A program made the translations under genes and the position numbers. Below the pieces are notes generated by a model. That model was not told where the DNA came from, did no database searches, and saw only the letters and a program-made list of their open reading frames with translations. Source: Aphelenchoides besseyi (Eukaryota; Nematoda; Chromadorea; Rhabditida; Aphelenchoididae). From it: a stretch of DNA of 64,000 nucleotides. The stretch lies in the NCBI GenBank assembly GCA_024699855.1, contig JAMPIQ010000002.1:8370001-8434000 (forward strand), written 5' to 3'. This document shows positions 32,224-43,559 of the stretch, one piece after another. Positions within the stretch are counted from its first letter, which is position 1. Every line of letters begins with the position of its first letter.

Positions 32224-34245
32224 ATGACGGACGAACGGAAGTTGAGTGGCTCCAAACGCATCTACAAGTCATTAGATGAAGCATTTGCAGAGGTGGGACG
32301 GTACGGTCGATATCAGGTTGAGGAAATTACTTGTCATTGTTAAAGAAAAATCGTTTAGTTGTTTTGTCTTATTGTCATTCAGTATCTTTGCATACCTTCG
32401 GCGACTCAAATGAGTGCCGGATTCTTTCGGTTTGATTTTCTAGTTCACGTAATCAATCGATTTAACATGTTCTAGTCTTGGAGGTTTGGTTCCAGACTAT
32501 CAATGTCTAGATAAGAACAACACTTTTTATTTGACGGCCAATGAAGTACGTCGGAATTCATCACATGCATGTCTAATAGTGACAGGTTGTTCAAATCTTC
32601 GAACACATAACGCGTGGGTTAGCATTTACGAGGAATTTATGGTATTCGGTGAACTCCGTTTTCTGTTTATGTTTGTTGTTTTAGTGGGTTTGTGAGCCGG
32701 ATTACATTGGATCAACCATTTCGTCGTTGTTGCCAATTCTCCATTTAATTGCTCATTTTCTCTCCGGACATTTGAGCGACTACTTCGGTCGAAAATGGTT
32801 GTACGTGTTCGGAATGGCAGCACGATTGATCTGCTCAATTGCAGAAGCACTATCACCAACGTAATCAAGCATTTACTTTATAGCTGTTACTGGTACTTTT
32901 AGATGGCAAATCTACATGGTCTTCAACGTGATTGCTCACTTCTTGGGTGTGCTTCCAACAAGCGCTGCTTTTTCACTCGTTGTTGAAACGGTTCACTCCG
33001 ATCATCGAATGATACAAGGCTTTGCATTCCAGTACTCGATTGGAATGATTGTAATGAACTTGTTCGATTACGTAAAATGATTTCTATTTAGTTGGCAGGA
33101 ATCGGTGCTTACGTTGTTGGTCATTGGCGCCGTTTATTGCTGATAATGAACATTTTTGGTCTCCCCGCTGTTATTCTTCTCGGATTCTTCGTTGAAAGTC
33201 CACGATTCTTGATTCAAGACGGCAAGTATCAACGAGCAGCGGCAGCAATGAATCGAATTGCTTGGTTCAACGGCAAAGATACTCGATTTACTGCAGATGA
33301 TATGCATATGATTCAGTCGTTCTCTTCAAGGTAATGATCTGGAATAGTTTCGTGCGTATTGAAACCTTATAGTCACGCACCACGCAACAAAAAGTATACA
33401 TTTTGGCATCTTTTCTCGAATTGGCGTCTTGCATCCTACTCGATTTCTCAGATGATTACTGGAAGTTAGTTTTTAGAACGAATTTCACATGTAACATTAA
33501 GTTTTAGTATCAGTAAACATTCTGCACGCTGTGATTTTCTTCAACATCCAGGATCTGTCCGGAAATCCACTGATGAATGTTAGTTTGATGGGACTTCTAA
33601 GGTTGTGGACGCCATTTATTGCGATTTTGTTGGAAACGAAGTTCAAACATTTTGGTCGTAAACGTTTAATGGTTGGATCTCTGAGCATGACAATGCTTTG
33701 TTTTGCAATAATGTTAGTGATCGATGTACTAGAGCTGCCCGGAACTGCGCGAACAATCGGAACTAGTGCCGTGATGTTGGGTGAGTTGTAATCAACTATG
33801 GGACTCTTAATTCAGAACTAGGTTACTCAATCCAAGCCGGAATGGTGTGGATTGCCTACAAGTTGTATTCCACCGAGTTGTTTCCAACGGTTATTCGGTC
33901 AATTGCTTTGGGAACGTTTTCTATTGCCGCACAATTTGGATCAATCGTTGGTCCTCAGCTCATTTATATTCGGGTACAAGCTTAATTGAATGTACTTTTA
34001 TGGATTTTATTCAGAAGTATTGGCACAGTGCTCCGTACGCGGCTTGTGTGTGTGCATTGTTCTTGGCCACAGTTCTAGCCGCAGTTCTATTGCCAGAAAC
34101 TAAATCTGTAGTGTTGCTAGACACAGTGCATGATGCCAAACGTCGTTTGTTGGCGTTTGAACGATCACAACAAAAACGCAGTATAATTCTGACGAGCAAA
34201 GACGAACAAACTTCTCCTGAACAACAACCATTGACCAAGAAGTAG
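32224..34245 (+). CDS. SLC22-like organic cation/anion transporter
   Basis: Ten exons give 548 residues in frame. The N-terminus has the SLC22 opening DEAFAEVGRYGRYQ and a first helix. A large first extracellular loop contains several cysteines (DYQCLDKNN, SHACLIVTGC) and ends before WVCEPDYIG. The MFS motif after helix 2 is GHLSDYFGRKW. Later landmarks are ESPRFLIQDGKY before the central loop, KFKHFGRKRLM, a YSTELFPTVIRS block, and the last helix before LLPETKS. The C-terminal tail is polar. These are the hallmarks of plasma-membrane organic ion transporters; the substrate is not inferable. A TATA-like TTATAAA lies about 50 bp upstream of the ATG. All introns are 33-49 nt. Confidence 0.88.
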
Positions 34246-34360
34246 TTTCGTATTGTCGATGTTTAAAAGACTTCTGATTTTCTTTTTACTGCCATTTGTT
34301 TATTTTAAGAAAACTAATTACACGAGAATAATGACGCTGTTAACATCGTGAAAATTCCGT

Positions 34361-34574
34361 TCAACGTCCGCTTCCCTTCTTATTCTGACCGTTGTTGCCG
34401 TTCTTTTTCGAAGGACCAGACCAGGCACCTTGTCGTCTAACACGTGCACTGCTGAAAAAACGAAGATTAACAAGATCTCTCAAGCGATTTCGGTCACCTC
34501 TTATCCGCCAAAGCAGTTTGACTCACGGCCAACAACGCCAAAACCAAAAGAACGAAAATCACGTAGAAACGCAT
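34361..34574 (-). CDS. Small secreted peptide precursor of 55 residues, family unknown
   Basis: Two minus-strand exons (34498-34574 and 34361-34451) with a 46-nt intron (GTGACC...TTTTTTCAG) give 55 residues. Residues 1-24 are a textbook signal peptide (FYVIFVLLVLALLAVSQTALA). The mature part is DKSSARVRRQGAWSGPSKKN followed by a Gly/Asn/Lys-rich end, with a basic cleavage site at VRRQ. It resembles small nematode secreted or neuropeptide-like precursors in size and plan, but has no known repeat or amidation signal (it ends KKGSGR, where a C-terminal GR could be trimmed). A TATA-like GATATAAAAAC on the minus strand about 62 bp upstream of the ATG supports a real gene. Confidence 0.65.
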
Positions 34575-35531
34575 CTCAATTTCTTGCAGCCGACTTCCGA
34601 AGCAGATGGCAAGTTCACTTCGATTGATGTGCGTTTTTATATCAACGAGTGTAAAGAAGCTGCGCAAAGTAGTGACACCCGAAGTGTTTTAAACGTTACG
34701 CTGAACATTCAACTTTACACCAACAATCATTTAGAATTCTGATCATGCGCCCTATTACAAACCAAAAGATTACGTAAGGTGATTGGCAATAAAAATTGAT
34801 GAAATTTAACTGGTTGTTTAACTCAATTCCTGTGATGTTGCTCTTGTTCACATGCGGAAAATTTGAGTACGTTGAACCTGCTTATCACCAAAATTGTTTT
34901 GCTGTCTGCGAAGATACAAAGAACGTTCACCAACTTCGACTGTAGGCCAAATTTAGTGTCCATCTTTTAAAATCAAAAAAAGTTTGCAGATTGTGTGTAT
35001 GTTAAACGCTCAGTTAGATGTCCGATTCCAGGTTATTGACGAATGATTTCTGATGTTTTCGTACAATAGAAATGTTTACGGTAGTTGTTTAGAGTCCTTG
35101 AAGGCAAAGAACGAAACCAAAAATCTGCGTCATGCATCGTCTTATCAAAAGTTCAGAATCGCGAAATTCACGGACGTTTGGGAAAATTCTGCGATTTACG
35201 CAGTGCACGTGAAATTGGCCCCTTTTCTAGATAGATAGTGAAGACTAAATCGAATGATGTGCTGAGAGGTCTTAGTAAGATTCAAATTCTGAGTGCCGAG
35301 TGCAAGAGCGTTCAGACAGAAAAGTTCAATTCCCAAAGTGATTGAGGAATTCACATGAAATCTGTGATTCTTCAGTTCGACCCGCCGCTTATCACTGAGC
35401 GTTCAATTACGTCAACAAAAGCACGGAAGGAGGCGAATAGGAGGAGTTAACGTGGATCTAACTGTCGTTACTTAAACGGAACTCTTAGAAGTCAAATTCA
35501 CCGTTCGACTCAGTTCGAGTTCTCAAACAAA
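34575..35531. other. Intergenic region
   Basis: No convincing exon. It contains the promoter of the minus-strand peptide gene at its left end, with the TATA-like element at about 34635-34645, and the promoter of the secreted protein at 35532 at its right end. Confidence 0.4.
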
Positions 35532-35955
35532 ATGGCCAATCAACTTGTTTATGTGTCTATTACTGTCGTTCTGTTAATCAAATCACTCAATGGTAACTAT
35601 AGTGTTTCCATTTCGCTTATTCAAGTTCTTTGTTTCAGCTGCTCCTGTGAATTGGGTGTTATCGAGACATCTCAACAACTTCGAGCAAGTTCATGTCTGC
35701 CTTCCAAGCAATTCGTGTGATCCCAAGGAAATCAAAGGCATTATATTGAACTACACGTGCAAATGCTTTCCAGGTTTCGCTGGATCAATATGCGATCAAT
35801 CCACGTCTGCTGAACAAACTTTCTTTCCGAAGTCCTTTGTCGATCATTCGCTCAAATCAAACACCAAACTGCAACAATTTTACTGCGAATACCAGAATAC
35901 TGACTGTGTGAATGGAATTGCCGTAATTCTCAACAAAACTGCAGTGTGTGGTTGA
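35532..35955 (+). CDS. Secreted cysteine-rich protein with EGF-like spacing
   Basis: Two exons (35532-35592, 35639-35955) give about 126 residues. Residues 1-20 form a signal peptide (VYVSITVVLLIKSLN). The mature part has eight cysteines. The first group, HVCLPSNSC, then NYTCKCFPGFAGSICD, has the CxC-x8-C ending of an EGF module. The second group (FYCEYQNTDC, then AVC) would be half of another. An even count of cysteines allows four disulphides if the TGA at 35953-35955 is the true end. A GT right after the last TGT-G (35951) is a possible donor, so the gene may instead continue into the segment at 36323-36719. N-glycosylation sites (NYT, NKT) are present. Confidence 0.55.
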
Positions 35956-36322
35956 AGAGCTTCTTCTATCGCAGTCGTCAGGTTTCTTCTTGAACTCAAT
36001 TCATACCAGCAGCTTTAACTTCTTTTGTGCACTTCTAATAAACATTTTCATGTTTCTGTCAAAACTATACGTGCATCTCGATTATTTGCTGAATAACAAA
36101 CACAAGTCTCTGTCTATCGCAGCAGCTGAATGTTAGTTCTATCACGGTGCTTCGATCTTTGTTGTACGTAAAATGTTGAATTCTCTTAATTGCCGACAAT
36201 TAGTTAGACATAAGAGTTTAATCAAACTTTTCACTGCGATTGAGGAGATGGGCGTAAACAAACATCAAAATAAATCGCATCAAATTTGGTTCTTTTTGTA
36301 TTTGAACACTTCGACCCTACAG

Positions 36323-36719
36323 TTGAGTTCCTTGTTTTCGATGTGCATCCCAAATCTTTCGACATCCCGTACAACCGAAGACGGCAGCTCTGGAACGAAT
36401 GGGACCGTAACTGCAAAAAACAGCTAAACAACTCTCAACCTGATGAACATACCGTGACCACGTATAACAATGTTCGTAATTTCCTTTGGGATCGAAGAGG
36501 ATCGTAGGTGTGAGAACGATTCCTTCACTGTTCTTTCGACCGCTGTCTTGGCGTAGAAATCGACGTCCGTTAAGCCAATGGACGGGAATCTTTAAACTCG
36601 AAATATCGCCGCCATTTGAGTCGCCCATCGTTTTGCGTGCGCGTTTCTTCTCAAATGAAAAAGATGAGGAAATGACCGAAAATGAACTGCAGACTGATCA
36701 CGACAGGCAGGAGGAATAA
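36323..36719 (+). CDS. Orphan 3' coding segment (two exons), possibly the tail of the preceding gene
   Basis: Exons 36323-36503 and 36557-36719 join in frame: EFLVFDVHPKSFDIPYNRR, then WNEWDRNCKKQLNNS, an in-frame junction at GSNRRPLSQWTGIFKLE, and an acidic end (NEKDEEMTENELQ) with TAA. The acceptor CCTACAG and donor GTAGGT are good, and GC-rich third codon positions look coding. The exon begins in phase 1, which matches a donor after the last cysteine of the secreted protein at 35532-35955; that would need an intron of about 370 bp, long for this genome. I do not recognise the protein. Confidence 0.4.
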
Positions 36720-37499
36720 CGCGAAGAGGCGCAATTGCGTCAAAAATCGCGGTTTTGCCCCTAACAGCAATCTCGTATTGCTAACCGTCCGACGCCTGTA
36801 TTCGCATTCCAATGCCAACGGACGAGAGGATGTCCGAAACTGATTACGCAAGACGACTGAAGATTATGATGGTCAAGGCGCTTAGACGCGCGCCAAAACT
36901 CTTCCTCGTCTTTTACTCGGATCGTAAACGACGAGGAAGTGCGTGTGGCAATCTTACTTTTTGACTAATCACTTGATGAAACAGAAAGTGTCGTCCGATT
37001 CAATGGTCTTAATTTAATTCCGAGTTTATATCCGATCAGAATCTTTAGACACACAAATTTCGTAAGTTCAAAAGTGGCGTCGATTCGGTCTCGAGTTGGA
37101 AACGGAAGGAATGGAAGAGTGGAGTTGCGAAGACACTACCGAGTTTGGTTAGACCTCGTGGCTTAAAATCAATTTGTGACTACAATAACCTACGTTTTCT
37201 ATTACAAGAACAAACAGAATGGATTTTACAAGAGAGATCCGCATATGATTAAACTCGTGCTTCGGAGTCCCGTTCCAAGCGAACGGTCATCGATTTCTAT
37301 GGACACCCGGGGGTCATCGAGAAGTGTTGCATTGACGTAATAAATTCGGGTAATCAACAATTAATCTTTTGGTCAATTTAAATTGATTCCATTTGCCAAA
37401 CCGTAAACTCAAACTTTAAAAGTCTTTTGGATATCGAATTTTATTGAAAACTTAATGTACACGTTTCGACTGAATAACACACGTTCAACGGTTGTTGTT
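36720..37499. other. Intergenic region downstream of IVD
   Basis: No exon-like open frame. The right edge is the 3' UTR of the minus-strand acyl-CoA dehydrogenase gene. Confidence 0.4.
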
Positions 37500-39708
37500 C
37501 TACGAATATTCCTTGTTGATTGCTCGTCCGATGATCAATCGACGCACTTCCGAGGTACCCGCACCGATTTCGTACAATTTGGCATCACAGAGCAAACGAC
37601 CAGTTGGAAAGTCGAGAATGTAACCATTTCCACCTGAAATAAACATTATGAGTTTGTTTCTCAAAACTTTGTGGCAAAATGCGTAGTGAGTGCTATTAGC
37701 CAAAAAGAGATTCGTGCCAATGTTTCTTCGGACCACCCAGAAGCGTAAAGAATTTCCTTTGGAAAAAGAAAAGACCACCGCAGCGCTCTTAAGTCCTTCG
37801 AATTCAGTTTAAAATACCCAAAATGCATCAAATCTCGGAACCTCAATTTCAGAATACCCATCGATAGTCCCGCTAAAGAACTGAGTGATTGGTTTGTATC
37901 CACAGATTAAAACGGAAATTTTGACTTCTCCAAAGAACCGAATTTTTGGACCACCTCGTTGGCTAAAGAATGTGTGTTGGAAGGAAAAGACGACAGTCAC
38001 GAGAGAGTGCCGTGTTTAGCGAAAGTGTCCATAAAAAGTGTAATATTGGAAGTGTGTGTGGTCGACAAAAACATTACATGGCGTTATAAAGGACTACAAA
38101 AACAACAAAAACGTCTGGTTGTTTTCGATGGCAATTAGAATCCTAATTAGAAAACGAGTTGTCACAAACACAAACTGCTTTGCAATCATGCATTACAATG
38201 CAAAGCAAACGGCAATAAACGGGGAGACTCACCGAGTACTTGAATGGCATCCAAACACATTTGAGTCGCATTTTCGGCCAAATAAAGAATCGTACCAGCA
38301 CAATCTTTGGATGTTATGTTTCCAGCCACAGTGGAACGAGCCACGGTGTATAAATAAGCACGTGATGCGGATAATTTCGTGTACATGTCCGCCAATTTTC
38401 CTTGCATCAACTAAAACAACTTTGACGTGAATAAACATGCTCGAGTGAAGAACCTGGAAAGTCGCAATTTTACTTCCAAAAGCAACACGCTGATGCGCAT
38501 AATCGAAAGCAACATCGCATGCCGCTTGCATCAACCTAGAATTCAATGAAATTCCTTTCATTTTCACTCGACGAACCCCAATGGACCACCGGCCAAAACA
38601 AGACGTTCCACATCAAGACCGGTCATCAACACATAAACTCCTTGATTCTCTTCGCCGAGCACGTTCTCGACTAAATCGGCTTATTGAACACATGCTCGTT
38701 AGTCCAATAACATACCCGGCACTTGGACATTCTCAAAAATCAACTCACACGTATTTGAGCCGCGCATTCCCAATTTGTCTAAAATCATCGAAGTTTCAGA
38801 AATCTGATTCGAATTCTACCGAGTTTCGGACCGCGACTAAATCCTTTCCAATCCTAAAAAATAATAACTGATTGGAAGGAAACGGTTATTGTCGACTTAC
38901 ACGTTCCACAATGAATGCAGTAATTCCGTGTTGTTTCTTTGCTGGATCAGTCTTCGCATAAACAACGTAAACATCAGCATCCGGACCATTCGTAATCCAA
39001 AACTTGCTTCCATTCAAAATGTAAACATTTCCGTGCCTTTCGGCTTTCAATTGCATTGACACAACATCTGATCCAGCGTTGGTTTCGGACATCGCCAAAC
39101 TTCCAATATGTTCGCCGCTTATCAACTAAACTCGGATGTTTATTTTCCAGAAGATAACCTCTACCTTTGGCAGATATTTTTCTTTCTGAGCCGCACTACC
39201 ATGACGTACAATTTGGTTGACGCACAAGTTCGAATGTGCTCCATAACTCAACGCAATAGCACCACTTGCACGAGATAACTCTTCCATTGCAATGACATGA
39301 TCGAAGTACGTCATTTCGGAACCTCCGTATTCAGCTAGAAACTAAAGGATTACCAATTGTTGTAAGTGAAAGAACAAACCGGGAGCTGTGATACCCAACA
39401 GTCCATTTGCTCCCAAAATTTGCCAAAATTCACGCAAACGAGTGAATGTGTTGTCGCGATGAATTTCGTGAGCATAAGGTGCCAGTTCACGTTGAGCTAT
39501 TTCGAAAACAGTTTTACGTAACTGAAAAACTTTCTATTCCAAGTAATCTTCTATAGCTTACGGCCTTTTGTTCGGTAGTCAAACCGTAGACCTCATCTTG
39601 GACCGGATACGCGGAAAATGCACTAGTTGTTGCTTTTTCAACAGGAGGAACTGTGGCAGCAGCACTTTGAATTGAACGCACAGAACGAACGGCAAAACGA
39701 CTCAACAT
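37500..39708 (-). CDS. ivd-1: Isovaleryl-CoA dehydrogenase, mitochondrial
   Basis: Ten minus-strand exons give 422 residues, the normal length. The N-terminus is an Arg/Ser-rich mitochondrial targeting sequence ([11 protein letters not shown]). The core follows IVD closely: [92 protein letters not shown] (with the Glu that acts as catalytic base in IVD), [11 protein letters not shown], and the end [22 protein letters not shown]. At the position where other acyl-CoA dehydrogenases carry their catalytic Glu, this reads AGTSE, as in IVD. The enzyme oxidises isovaleryl-CoA to 3-methylcrotonyl-CoA in leucine breakdown, passing electrons to ETF. One intron (37634-38232) is 0.6 kb; the others are about 40 nt. 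The first exon and ATG (39706-39708) are supported by frame. Confidence 0.94.
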
Positions 39709-41083
39709 CACTTTTCTGCAACAACCGACTTTGAGTTCGAGGAACGAAAATGAAACGATTGAAAATGGAGAGCAACTGAACGTAAGTTTAACTGCTGATA
39801 AACACGACAAATATTGACGGTCATTGTAAAGCCACAAGCAAAAAGTGATCATTTAACACTCATTAATTCCAAAGGCCAATGGTATGAACGAGTGCAATGA
39901 AATGATCGAAGAACATCCACGCGTTCCTGTTTGTGTGTTCTGCGATCAATTTGACCCAATATCGAGCAGAATCGTCGAACGCATTTTCATCATTTGTCTC
40001 AAAGAAAACAACCAATCCAGTCAATCATATTTAAGTGCGCTAAATGCTTCACAGAATGATCGACCTACGACATAATTTGGATGATTAATCAAAATATTGC
40101 AACATCTCAATAGGATCTTATAACAGAACGACGAATCACTAGTGCGCAAATGGGAACAAGATGCCTAGAAGTCATGCGCCAATATCTCAAAACTGCGCGT
40201 TTGTAACCAAATCGTGCTTCAAGACATAAGTGTTGGTGTTAATGAAGATAAAGACATTTGATTTCCCAGGAGACCACTAAGATGACACTTCTGATGAACA
40301 ACCGTAAAAGCCGCTCCGTCGCGATGAACAAAATAACCACGTGGTTTAGAGCATCAACTTGAAAGTCGTTCGGTTTTATAGAATGAATAAACAGCTGACA
40401 ACAAAACAGCAAGTGACACACGACTCTAAGGCGAAAATGATCTACGTAAAGAAATGATTCGTTTGTATTCGGCGGCGTGTGTGGATGTTCTATGATCAAA
40501 TGATTAGACGTCAACAACAAGCGGTTAACATCAAAATTATCGACTGTCGAACTGTTGTTTCCATTTCCGTTAATTATGAGTTTACAGTCCTGGAAAAGGA
40601 ATTTAGCGATTTGTGTTTGGCAGCTATTTGTCAGCAACGGAAAAGCTGTTCGAACGACTTCATTCATCTCACCGATTCATCGCATTTGAACATTTGGGTT
40701 GCTATTTGTTTACGTTCAGATGTCCCAAACAATGATTTTGTTGGCGTTTAAGTAATCAGTCAGAATTAGAGTTTACACACAAACGATTGTAACACGTCTT
40801 GTTTTCATCAAAACACCGCCTGACAATAGTCGGTGTGTTGCTTTGAACATCTTTCATTACCGTTATATTAGTTCGTAAACATTCAATAGTTGAATGTGAC
40901 CATTGAAAGTACTTTAGGTGTTGTACGAGAGAAGATGCAACTTAAACAAATTGGCAGTCTTTTACTATTTAAAAGGGCATTCAACTTACAAACGGCAGTC
41001 GAGAATTGAAATACTACAAAGGACTTTAAAACTAACAAATAGCCATAAATATGAGAACACGGGAACTATGAAAGCCATCAGCC
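39709..41083. other. Interval with possible but unresolved coding segments
   Basis: Three plus-strand stretches look partly coding. One starts at 39884 (MNECNEMIEEHPRVPVCVFC). One at about 40114-40206 follows a CTCAATAG acceptor and reads LITERRITSAQMGTRCLEVM to TAA. One ends at 40751 and includes EKEFSDLCLAAICQQRKSC. I could not join them with consistent phases, so they may belong to one small gene or to none. A 142-codon minus-strand frame at 40239-40667 overlaps the last and shows no exon borders. Confidence 0.3.
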
Positions 41084-41942
41084 TTACAGTTTGGTATGAG
41101 ATCTACGAGTGAGTTTGATTCCAACGCTCGAACGAGTTATATTGCGATGTCGAGGGAAGCCGTGCTTCGAAGTTGTTTTTTTCTTCTCAATCAATTTCGT
41201 TTCCTTTGGCACCAAAGATTTTTGTTCTTTTGTTGGCGATTTTGATTCTTTCTTCGGAGATTTCGATGTTGATGGCAATTCTTTCTTTGCTGGGCTATTT
41301 TTTGTGACTTGAGCAATCGGTCGTTCAACGCTCTTCAGCAGAATATCCAACGATTCATAAACAACGTTGCTGTCCAACAATCCACGTTTGTATTTGGTTG
41401 CACAGTGCATTAGGAAATGACGAACACCCTCCAATCCATTGGTCATGATTTCTGTTGCGTTTTCTTGGGCAAATTTCTTCTAAAAACAAATCGATTGACA
41501 ACAAAAACTCAAGAAGCTTCAACTCACCAAAAGTATATTGCAAGCGCCCTTCGTTGCTACCCGACCGTTGGATTGAGTCACAAATCGATTCCACAACAAC
41601 ATCATGTGTTTTTCAGATTCAGTAACGTCCACAAAGTCGTTCATACGCTGAATTTTCGAGTATCCGATTATCAACACTTTACTCACTCGTGTTTGATAGA
41701 TTTCCAGCCAATTCAACGGTCTGTCTTCACATTGTGTCGACGTTAACGGTTCTGCTGCTTCAGCTGTTCGATTGACATTCGTTTTCTGGAAAAATTACTT
41801 CAAATAAACTTTTACTCGCTACCTTTCGAATGTTCAATCTCGATCTCATTGGACTAACTCCCGAATTCGAGCTAATTGGAATCAAAGGTGGTCGTTCTGT
41901 TGATGAATTGTCGTTGTATAGAGAAACTCGTTGACCCATCAT
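41084..41942 (-). CDS. Short SUZ12-like protein carrying a VEFS-box domain
   Basis: Four minus-strand exons (41823-41942, 41687-41785, 41528-41647, 41084-41479) give 244 residues in frame. After a polar N-terminus, WLEIYQTRRMNDFVDVTESE and KHMMLLWNRFV correspond to the start of the VEFS box of SUZ12 (DFxDVNEGEKExMKLWN). ACNILLKKFAQENA and VRHFLMHCATKY match its HACxLFVxNYG and FMLHLVSMHDF parts. The C-terminal 90 residues are Lys/Ser/Pro-rich (KSPKKESKSPTKEQ), probably disordered and nuclear. SUZ12 is a core PRC2 subunit and its VEFS box binds EZH2. SUZ12 proper is about 700 residues with a zinc finger; neither zinc finger nor N-terminal lobe is present here. The start is the first of two ATGs after an acceptor, and an upstream 5' UTR exon is likely. 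Confidence 0.6.
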
Positions 41943-43133
41943 TCTCTGAAAATAAAAATAATCAACAACAAACCGCAATTTTCTTACCCCCGAGTATTCA
42001 AATTAAACCGCCCGTTTATACGACTGGTGATGCGAAGAAAATCCCAACAAGCGCTGTTGTAACATCCGAACGAACGAAACGCGTAGCAGGCGAACAGAAT
42101 ATGGGCGGCTTACAAGCCAAAAAAGCGACCACAAATTCAAATCGATGTTGAGCGCCAACCGCCCGCCAAAACCGTTTCCTTCACTGGCAGGTGTTGACAC
42201 GGTAATCAGTGAAATCGCGTGTGGACTTCTGCATTTGGAGAAGGCTGTGAACTCGTTCGTGCTCGATAGCCAAGTGTTGACTTCGGCACAAAGAAACAGA
42301 GACAAGTAATTCTGCGGACAGATGCCACGGTTCTCTTTCTGCTGATTATCTTTCCCACTTTCTCTTGAATATTCGGAATAAGTGAAAAGAACTACAATTC
42401 GACATTCAGACGCTCAGAAGATTGTTATGTCGGTAACGACAAAAACGCATCAAGAACGCAACTAAAACAGAAAACTTATAAATGTTTTCGCAAAAGTTGT
42501 CGCTGAACACCAAAAGTCTTTGATTCGCTCAGTTAACTCGTACACTTCAAATGGCTAACTTGAATAATTTGGTTGGCATATGATTGAACCAACTGTTCTT
42601 TCTTACTTCAGCAGTTGGGCTTGAAGGCAATCAGTCATTGTCCTGACTATTCGTTAGGTGTTAATCTTCTTGTTTAGAAGAATGTCAGCTTCATTCGTGT
42701 GACCGTTGATGGTTCACGTTAATTGAGTTAACAAGTGGATATACCGAGCTGAATTATGTTCGTCGAATTGAATTACGTTTTAAACGCATCTTCTTCTTCA
42801 TCTTGTATTCCCTATTGGACAATTCGGTTTGCAAGCAGCAAAAATAAAATGCTCGTTCTCGGGCATTAATGTCCGACAATTTTGGAAATTTGGATTGACG
42901 AAAAGCGGTCCTTGACAGTCACACGTTCTTGGACATTTTAGCCAGCCGAAATTTGTAGTTCACATCTCAACTCCAAAAGATGCTCGATGGTAATCGACGC
43001 ATTTTGTCTGAAATTTGTTGATTTGTTCGTATTTCGTTTTTCTCATAATCGACCATTGAAGCGTGTTTTCTCTTCCGCTCGTTTACCGACGTAATTCGAA
43101 GACGGAACTCAGTTTTAGAGGACGGATGGCATT
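41943..43133. other. Divergent promoter region of the VEFS gene and the 43134 open frame
   Basis: A probable non-coding 5' exon of the VEFS gene ends near 41984 (donor GTAAGAAAA on the minus strand, intron to 41944). The 100-codon minus frame at 42003-42305 overlaps it and is probably not translated. The rest shows no coding signal. Confidence 0.4.
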
Positions 43134-43559
43134 ATGAACTCTTCGACATCAACAAACATCGAGAGAAACAGTCAAACTGCGCTGCCTCCGGCTACTCAGT
43201 TTGCTTATTCGGTTAATGAAGATTGCGGAAATGGCTCAGTTAACGTAAGTTTCGAGCAACTCTCCTCCATTCTCGGCACTTCTGCTCTAACAGCACCGGA
43301 AGTTCAACGTCTCTCACCGATTCCGATGCCCGCACTTCGTCCGCATTCCAATTCAGTTTGCACAGCATCGTTGTTAACTGCCGATCCAGCGCCTAAACGA
43401 ACTCAAATTCATCGTGCTTCCGACGGACTGCTCGTTTCCGATACGTTGAGAGAACAACGAGATAAAGCGAGACCATCAGTTACTTACGATCAGGATTTCT
43501 ATCGTGAAATAAGCGAAGGTTTGTTGTTCAGTTTGAATCAAGCAATAATGGAGATTTAA
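43134..43559 (+). CDS. Hypothetical 141-residue protein, or alternatively first exon of the hlh-30 gene
   Basis: A single open frame starts MNSSTSTNIERNSQ and runs to TAA at 43557-43559. It is polar, Ser/Thr/Pro-rich and has no signal peptide or known domain; the last part reads VTYDQDFYREISEGLLFSLN. A strong donor (AAC|GTAAGT at 43245) follows codon 37 in phase 0. Using it, the exon would join the phase-0 exon at 47330 and hence the HLH-30 gene. Both uses are possible. No similarity recognised. Confidence 0.35.
   Translation: MNSSTSTNIERNSQTALPPATQFAYSVNEDCGNGSVNVSFEQLSSILGTSALTAPEVQRLSPIPMPALRPHSNSVCTASLLTADPAPKRTQIHRASDGLLVSDTLREQRDKARPSVTYDQDFYREISEGLLFSLNQAIMEI

Noticed and set aside
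40239..40667. 142-codon minus-strand frame with hydrophobic segments
   Set aside because: It is antisense to a plus-strand segment that looks more coding, and has no recognisable splice sites or similarity.
42003..42305. 100-codon minus-strand frame upstream of the VEFS gene
   Set aside because: It overlaps a likely non-coding 5' exon and stops before the VEFS gene's ATG; not in frame with it.
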